Of a stretch of 49,139 bases of DNA, positions 44,254-49,139 are shown in pieces; position 1 is the stretch's first letter; every line of letters starts with the position of its first letter. The stretch is taken from the NCBI GenBank assembly GCA_903944085.1, contig CAJAQO010000227.1, positions 1 through 49,139 on the forward strand. Reading direction: 5' to 3'. Position numbers and translations under genes: made by a program. This DNA is from an uncultured Verrucomicrobia subdivision 3 bacterium. Its GTDB lineage: Bacteria > Verrucomicrobiota > Verrucomicrobiia > Limisphaerales > UBA11358. The notes under the pieces were generated by a model. It was not told where the DNA came from, ran no database searches, and was given only the letters and a program-made list of their open reading frames with translations.

Positions 44254-44523
44254 CTACCGGCGCAGGGTGACTTCGCCCTTGGCGGGATCGTATGCATATT
44301 TGTAGCCGCCGGGCGCATCAGGAATTTTGTCCAGGTAGGTAGGCGTCAATTCATCCAGCGTCTTGGGAAAGTGGCCTTCCTTGGTGTTGAACGCCTGCAC
44401 CGCCTGTTTCACCGCCGCCACGCCGGTCGGCTTGGTATCCGCCGCAGACTTGGCATGATTGCCGCAACCCGCCAGCAACGCGGCGGCCAGGAGCGCAAGG
44501 CAGAAGGAATAAAATGCTTTCAT
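44254..44523 (-). CDS. small lipoprotein with GspG-like C-terminal motif (paralogue B)
   Basis: This 89-residue protein has signal MKAFYSFCLALLAAALLAGC and lipobox LAGC. The C-terminal part AVQAFNTKEGHFPKTLDELT and KIPDAPGGYKYAYDPAKGEV aligns with paralogue A almost residue for residue. It lies 87 bp upstream of A on the same strand, consistent with tandem duplication, with a shorter linker. The role is unknown. Confidence 0.82.
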   Translation of the reverse strand: MKAFYSFCLALLAAALLAGCGNHAKSAADTKPTGVAAVKQAVQAFNTKEGHFPKTLDELTPTYLDKIPDAPGGYKYAYDPAKGEVTLRR

Positions 44524-44574
44524 GCCTTCAAAGCTACGCGGAAGTTTCGAAAAATCAAAACTGTTTTTTTGCGG

Positions 44575-46671
44575 CTAAAAACTTTTGGCCACCAACTCGC
44601 GCGCCTGCCGGATCAAAGGCAGATCTTCCGCCAGATTGCCGAAGCGCAGGTTCATCGCGCCGCTCTGCTGCTGGCCGAGCAACTCGCCGGGACCGCGCAG
44701 TTTCAAGTCCGCTTCCGCGATTTTGAAGCCGTCGTTCGTCGCCTCCAGAATTTTCAGCCGCGCCTGCGCGGCCTCGTGTTGCGCGTCGGAAATCAAAATG
44801 CAAAAACTCTCGTGCGCGCCGCGCCCGATGCGCCCGCGCAACTGGTGCAACTGCGCCAACCCGAAATGTTCCGCGTTTTCGATCAGCATCACGCTCGCGT
44901 TGGCGACGTCCACGCCGACCTCGATCAGCGAGGTGGCGACGAGCGCCTGAATTTTGTTCGCGCGAAACTCCGCCATGACCGCTTCTTTTTCCACCGGCTT
45001 GATGCGGCCGTGCAACAAGCCGACCTTAAACGGCGTCAGCGCGCGCTGCACATTTTCAAATTCTTTCGTCACCGCCTTGATGTCCTTGTCCGTGTCCGCG
45101 ACCTCGACGCGCGGATAAACGATGTAAGCCTGCCGCCCGCCGGAAATTTTTTCGCGGATAAACTCAAAAACTTTCGGCAGCTTGTCCGTCATCCGCACGA
45201 AGGTTTTGATCTGGCCGCGCCCGCCGGGCATTTCATCAATCACGGAAACATCGAGGTCGCCGTAAAGCGTCAGGCCGAGCGAGCGTGGAATCGGCGTGGC
45301 CGTCATCACCAGCAAATGCGGATAATTCCCTTTGCGCACCAGCGTCTCGCGCTGCGCCACGCCAAACTTGTGCTGCTCGTCAATGATCACCAAACCAAGC
45401 TTCGGCAAATCAAATCCGCCGGTCAGCAATGCGTGCGTGCCGATGGTCAGGGTTGAAGGTTGAAGGTTGAAGGTTGAAGGTTCTTTGCGCGCGGACACCG
45501 CGGTTTTTTCAACCTTCAACTTGCAACTTTCAACTTGCAACGAAGCCTCCTTGCGACTGCCCGTTTGCAACCGGACTTTAACCTCCAAAGGTTCAAACCA
45601 CTTCACAAAATTACGATAGTGCTGTTCGGCCAGAATTTCCGTCGGCGCCATCAGCGCCACGTTGAAGCCGCTTTCCAACGCCATGAGCGCCGAGCACGCG
45701 GCCACCGCAGTCTTGCCCGATCCGACATCGCCTTGCAGCAATCGCCGCATCGGATGCGCGCCGCTTAAATCCGCGCGAATCTCGCGCAACACATTCGTCT
45801 GCGCGGCCGTAAGCTTAAAGCCGAGCGCCGCCAGAAACGGTTTCATCAAACGATTGTCGCCGCCGCACGGCAAAGCTTTTGACAGCGCCTCAAATTTTTT
45901 CCGGCGCGACTGGATTTGGAATTGCAGCGCCACAAATTCATCCAGCGCCAGCCGCTGCCGCGCGATTTCCACATCCGTCAATTCTTCTGGAAAATGAATC
46001 ATCCGAACCGCGTTTGCCCGCGCGGGCAAAGTTGCCGGTTGAAAGTTGAAAGTTGAAAGTTCCTTGCGCGCGGCGGTCACGGGGTTTTCAACCTGCAACC
46101 TGCAACCTGCAACCTGCAACTCGGTTTCATATTTCTCCAGCGCGCGCCAGACCAGCGTGCGCATCACGCGCGCCGTCAGCCCTTCCGTCAGCGGATGCAC
46201 CGGCACGATGCGGTTGACGTGGATGAATTCATCCTCGCCCGGCTCGACCAGTTCGGTTTCCGGATGGTCAAGGTTGCGCGGCTTCAGCGAATCCGGTTTG
46301 CCGAACACCAAAAACTCGCGGCCGACAGTGAACCAGTCTTCCATCCACGGCTGCGCCTGCCACCAGCGGCAATGCAGCCGCGCCGTGCCGTCGTCAAACA
46401 CGCACTCGAACATCGCGCGCGTGCCTTTTTTGAAACGCTTGATGCCGGCGGCGACAATTTTGCCGCGCACCGTCGCCGGCTCGTTCAACTTCAATTCGCG
46501 AATGGCAAGAAACTTTCTCCGGTCCTCGTAGCGGCGCGGCTTGTGCAGCAGCAAATCCTCAACCGTGAAAATCTCCAATCGCGCCAGCAGTTTCGCGCGC
46601 TCCTCGCCCACGCCCCAGACGGCAGTGACCGGCGCGGCGAGCGGCGAAACTGGTTTTTCCGGCAACGACAT
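44575..46671 (-). CDS. recG: ATP-dependent DNA helicase RecG with two repeat-derived insertions
   Basis: This 698-residue helicase regresses stalled replication forks. It has an N-terminal wedge domain, Walker A GDVGSGKTAV, Walker B IIDEQHKFGV, MTATPIPRSL, the SF2 motif VYPRVEVADTDKD and QLRGRIGRGAHESFCIL. Two stretches are foreign to RecG: about residues 184-214 (LQVAGCRLQVENPVTAARKE and following) and 377-407 (LQVESCKLKVEKTAVSARKE and following). Both are encoded by 92-bp heptamer-armed palindromes. The first lies in the linker before RMIHFPEELTD. The second lies between the TGS motif and IGTHALL, where relatives carry a helix. The frame is intact. The start is the ATG at 46671 (MSLPEKP). 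Confidence 0.95.
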   Translation of the reverse strand: MSLPEKPVSPLAAPVTAVWGVGEERAKLLARLEIFTVEDLLLHKPRRYEDRRKFLAIRELKLNEPATVRGKIVAAGIKRFKKGTRAMFECVFDDGTARLHCRWWQAQPWMEDWFTVGREFLVFGKPDSLKPRNLDHPETELVEPGEDEFIHVNRIVPVHPLTEGLTARVMRTLVWRALEKYETELQVAGCRLQVENPVTAARKELSTFNFQPATLPARANAVRMIHFPEELTDVEIARQRLALDEFVALQFQIQSRRKKFEALSKALPCGGDNRLMKPFLAALGFKLTAAQTNVLREIRADLSGAHPMRRLLQGDVGSGKTAVAACSALMALESGFNVALMAPTEILAEQHYRNFVKWFEPLEVKVRLQTGSRKEASLQVESCKLKVEKTAVSARKEPSTFNLQPSTLTIGTHALLTGGFDLPKLGLVIIDEQHKFGVAQRETLVRKGNYPHLLVMTATPIPRSLGLTLYGDLDVSVIDEMPGGRGQIKTFVRMTDKLPKVFEFIREKISGGRQAYIVYPRVEVADTDKDIKAVTKEFENVQRALTPFKVGLLHGRIKPVEKEAVMAEFRANKIQALVATSLIEVGVDVANASVMLIENAEHFGLAQLHQLRGRIGRGAHESFCILISDAQHEAAQARLKILEATNDGFKIAEADLKLRGPGELLGQQQSGAMNLRFGNLAEDLPLIRQARELVAKSF
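45451..45542. repeat. heptamer-armed palindrome inside recG, copy A (92 bp)
   Basis: Four GGTTGAA units and GGTTCTT fill 45451-45485. A 22-nt core starting TGCGCGCGGACACCGCGG follows at 45486-45507, and five inverted units (TTCAACC, TTCAACT, TGCAACT and similar) fill 45508-45542. The element is translated on the minus strand as part of RecG. Confidence 0.92.
46030..46121. repeat. heptamer-armed palindrome inside recG, copy B (92 bp)
   Basis: Heptamers AGTTGCC, GGTTGAA, AGTTGAA, AGTTGAA and AGTTCCT cover 46030-46064. The 22-nt core at 46065-46086 starts TGCGCGCGGCGGTCACGGGG and shares its first nine bases with copy A. Five inverted units (TTCAACC, TGCAACC three times, TGCAACT) cover 46087-46121. 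The 35+22+35 layout is identical to copy A. Confidence 0.92.
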
Positions 46672-46718
46672 TGCCTGCACGATACAAACGGTGGAATCAA
46701 ATCTCAATCACCGTGATT

Positions 46719-46821
46719 AACCACGAAATACACAAAACACACGAAAGTTTGGAAATGTCGGCGGGACGAGTTCCACGAGTCCCCAACTTCCCATTTCGTG
46801 TGTTTGGTGTATTTCGTGGTT
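46719..46821. repeat. long inverted repeat (AACCACGAAATACAC type)
   Basis: Arms 46719-46746 and 46794-46821 match at 27 of 28 positions as inverted repeats; the inner 47 nt contain a GGGAC/GTCCC hairpin. It fills most of the gap between the recG start (46671) and the protease stop (46829). This AACCACGAAAT family resembles non-autonomous palindromic elements found between genes in several phyla, from memory. Confidence 0.8.
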
Positions 46822-46828
46822 GAAAAAA

Positions 46829-48291
46829 TCAGTAAACCAAAACCAGCACCGCCGCCTCCTGCGCCGACTTGACCACCTCCTCAAACGATTCATCTTTCGT
46901 GTTCGCGTCTTTCAGTTTGGCATCCACTTCCGGAACCGATTCGAGGAAGCTCAAGAGCAAACTGCTCTTCACCGCATAATTCACATTCTCCGGGAGCGAG
47001 CCGGTGGCTGCCAGCGCCGCCGACGCACACGGTGGCCGTGCGCCAGCACCTTGGCCGCCACGATGCCCACCACGTTCCCGCGCGCATCTACCAATGCCCC
47101 GCCCGAATTGCCCGGCTGCACCGGCAGGCTGACCTGGAAATAGCGCGGGTCATCCGCCGCGCCCGCCAGCGACGCGATTTCCCCCTTGGCCAGCTTGGGC
47201 GCAAACCCCTGCAACCCGATGTCCGGGAAACCCACCGTGGCCACCGTCCCGCCCAGTTTCACCGTGCGACTGGCGGCAATAGGCAGCGGTGCAAACCGCC
47301 CAACGGCTTTCAACAAAGCCAGATCATTCGCCGCATCCACCTTCACCACCGTTGCGTCAAGCAAGCCTGCGCCCGTGAGCAAACGCACTTTGGCCGCACC
47401 CTTGACGACGTGATAATTTGAAATCAGATAACCATCGTCCGTGATGAAAAACCCCGTGCCCGTGAATGAGGGATTGTTTGATGTCGTATCTTGAGTTTGC
47501 TGCCGTAATTCAGAATAAACCTGCTTTAAGGAGCCATCAAATCCACCCAATTGATTGCCAGATTTATCTGCTTTTGAGAAAAGCCAATTTCCATCCGGCC
47601 AAAGTGTCAAATTACCATCGCCATTGTTCACAACAATTACCCCATTTCCATTGGCAAGTGTTGAACGGTAAAAACGCGCTTTTTTTTCATTTAATAAACA
47701 CCCTTTGTCCACAACTCGGACTGAAGCTGCAAACTCGTATTCAATGTCCAAGGGTGTTCCATCTGTGTATTTTGTTGATGCTATTAGGCCGTGATAATTT
47801 TCTGGAAATTTAAGTTGATCGAGATTTGAGAAAAATTCGCTATAAGAACCATGTGGAGTCTGACAAATTTGGATAAATGTTTGTCCATGCGCTGGGCCAC
47901 CAAAAATCAGCCCAACGGCATTATTCCGATCTGGTGATTGACCAGTTATGTAAATGAGCTGCCTTCCATCAAAAAATATCTTTTGCCCCTGTGTTGGCTC
48001 TCTGAGAGTTACAAGTTGCAGAGGGATCGGGCCCCATAGAAACTGATTGTTTTCGAGGTCAATGCTTATGTTTCCAGCAACTGTATGTTGCACTTCTGTA
48101 AACGTGTTGCCTAATTTCAAGTAATGAAACCTAACTTGATAGGTTTTGATTTTTTTGCCGGTTTCAGACCTGCTCACTTCGTGAGCCGGCGTTTGATTTA
48201 TGCTTTGGTTGGCACAGCCGCATGCCAAGATTAAAGCCACCGCTATAACTGATTCACGAATGAGGCTGCTCATCACCAAATTCAATTTCAT
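46829..48291 (-). pseudogene. S1C (DegP-like) serine protease lipoprotein, frameshifted near the C-terminus
   Basis: The first frame (48291 to 46981, 436 residues) has lipoprotein signal MKLNLVMSSLIRESVIAVAL ending ACGC. An unrecognised domain of about 230 residues follows, then a trypsin-like domain: H294 in ISNYHVVKG, D323 in ANDLALLKA and S396 in QPGNSGGALVD, a complete triad. After NVVGIVAAK the frame runs into unrelated VLAHGHRVRRRRW and stops. The expected continuation (AALAATGSLPENVNYAVKSS, ending AAVLVLVY) is intact in another frame down to the stop at 46829-46831. This indicates a single frameshift near 47030-47080, either mutation or sequencing error. The 5' part (roughly 47480-48291) is clearly AT-richer than the protease part, suggesting a fusion. 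Confidence 0.82.
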
Positions 48292-48415
48292 GTCGGAAGT
48301 TTAGTTGATTGGTGTCGGCTGGCAAGTGCTCCAGATTTTAATTCCAGAAGCTGCTGAATGATCGCAGAATGAAACCCGCACAGGCCACAGGCAGCTTTTG
48401 GAACGGTCGTTAAAG

Positions 48416-48877
48416 TTATGCGTTTTCAACGGAGACAAGTAATTCGCTGAGTCGCTTCTTGAGAATTTGTTGCGCTCTCTGAAGGTCTTCTAGTGATCCA
48501 CAATCGCCAAAATCACCAGATGGAGTATTTGCATAAAGCTCCGCATTCTTGATTTGCTCGAATCTTTCCCATGATTTACACAAGGCTGCTTTTCGCCTTC
48601 CGGTTAAATGCATTTTGAATTTCAGGATTCTCTTTTCGAGTTCATTCTTGCTATCATGCCAAACTGAAATCGGGGCAAAACTGGATTCAGCTTCTTTGAT
48701 GAAGCCATGAAGAAGGGGCACAAGTTGGAGCTGATCATCCCTGAGATCGTTCTGCCGCTTGGAAGTTCTGCCAACTCTGAATCCCAACCAAGTGGCGAGG
48801 AAAATGCCAAAAACAGGAAGGGATAATTGTCGGATAGTTTCACAGACGCCTTCACTGAACCACAAATCTGTTTTCAT
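48416..48877 (-). CDS. hypothetical single-TM protein, AT-rich
   Basis: This 153-residue protein was not recognised. One hydrophobic segment lies near the N-terminus (LSLPVFGIFLATWLGFRVGR), followed by a mostly helical, charged cytoplasmic part (KNELEKRILKFKMHLTGRRK, and a final coiled-coil-like LEDLQRAQQILKKRLSELLV). Codon use is AT-richer than the core genes, as in the adjacent 5' half of the protease gene, so the two may have arrived together. Confidence 0.65.
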   Translation of the reverse strand: MKTDLWFSEGVCETIRQLSLPVFGIFLATWLGFRVGRTSKRQNDLRDDQLQLVPLLHGFIKEAESSFAPISVWHDSKNELEKRILKFKMHLTGRRKAALCKSWERFEQIKNAELYANTPSGDFGDCGSLEDLQRAQQILKKRLSELLVSVENA

Positions 48878-49029
48878 AGCTCTCAGGAAAATAGCTGTTT
48901 CCCCACGGCAAACAAGGGATTTTGCAGACGATAATCACCAATCCCAAACTGCCCTTGGCCGCACGGCTGGGACATTGCTGGGGAGCGCGCCCGTCCCGGT
49001 GGCCGTTTTCGGCATCGCGCCGCTGCCCC

Positions 49030-49134
49030 TGAAAATAGCCCAGCCATTTATGGCTGGGTATTACGTCACCAAAGATAAAAGTCCCGTGAGGGACGGCAGA
49101 ACGGTTCTTTCGTCCCGGGACGGGACTTTGGAAA
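49030..49134. repeat. REP-like element, copy 2
   Basis: This is a second copy of the 105-bp element at 36334-36438, in the same orientation, with the same three hairpins (CCCAGCCAT/ATGGCTGGG, GTCCCGTGAGGGAC, and a TCCCGGGACGGGAC palindrome). It occupies the right edge of the window; 48878-49029 holds nothing else recognisable. Confidence 0.82.
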
Positions 49135-49139
49135 ATTGC

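Noticed and set aside
46890-47087. Small Cys-containing frame on the minus strand at the end of the protease gene
   Set aside because: It is the third frame over the protease tail; the conserved protease C-terminus lies in a different frame here.

Overview
The window is about 49 kb of GC-rich bacterial chromosome. It contains no rRNA or tRNA gene that I could find, no CRISPR array and no intact transposase. Three things suggest a member of the Verrucomicrobiota, probably subdivision 3 (Limisphaerales/Pedosphaera-like). These are the mix of proteins (FecR, prepilin-type protein, Zn-ribbon/PQQ propeller, Gfo/Idh oxidoreductase with discoidin-like partner), the high load of palindromic interspersed repeats, and the gene style. 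This placement is inference from protein families and not from a marker gene.

Layout: 1-5.6 kb holds a clpB missing its 3' end, an MFS exporter and an M3 lipoprotein peptidase, all on the minus strand. 5.6-6.7 kb is non-coding and carries a 21-bp tandem array. 6.7-9.3 kb is a plus-strand operon (DoxX-like membrane protein, Gfo/Idh oxidoreductase, discoidin-like secreted protein). 9.35-13.5 kb on the minus strand holds a GAF/MFS pair, a DUF190-CrcB fluoride module, a PolB-type exonuclease and a small Zn ribbon. 13.6-20 kb is a heavy-metal RND efflux operon (czcC-czcB-czcA order) with a small His-containing membrane protein upstream. 20.2-22.6 kb pairs a LarA-like protein with a 2-keto-3-deoxygluconate-type kinase. 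22.7-26.4 kb is the housekeeping run coaD-yceD-rpmF-plsX-fabH plus a PilZ-like protein. 26.5-31.7 kb holds a CHASE2 adenylate cyclase, a FecR protein and an O-antigen ligase-like/TPR protein. 31.8-35.1 kb is a MASE1 hybrid kinase. 35.2-37.5 kb is an accessory strip with an ArsR-type regulator, a second 21-bp-period array, REP-like palindromes, an AT-richer orphan gene and a hicBA toxin-antitoxin pair beside guaA. 37.5-46.7 kb holds guaA, a PMT/ArnT-like glycosyltransferase, a pseudopilin, a Zn-finger/PQQ propeller protein, two paralogous lipoproteins and recG. 46.8-49.1 kb is AT-richer and mosaic, with a frameshifted S1C protease, an orphan membrane protein and another REP-like copy.

The most interesting material is the repeat biology. 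First, four copies of an 89-92 bp palindrome share one design: five 7-bp repeats, a GC-rich core of about 20 nt, then five inverted 7-bp repeats. Two copies are intergenic and two sit inside the open reading frame of recG. Second, an unrelated 66-bp palindrome lies in frame inside an MFS transporter. Third, two long tandem arrays of unrelated sequence both keep an exact 21-bp period. Fourth, a 24-bp near-duplicate of the guaA 3' end brackets hicBA, which looks like an integration scar.
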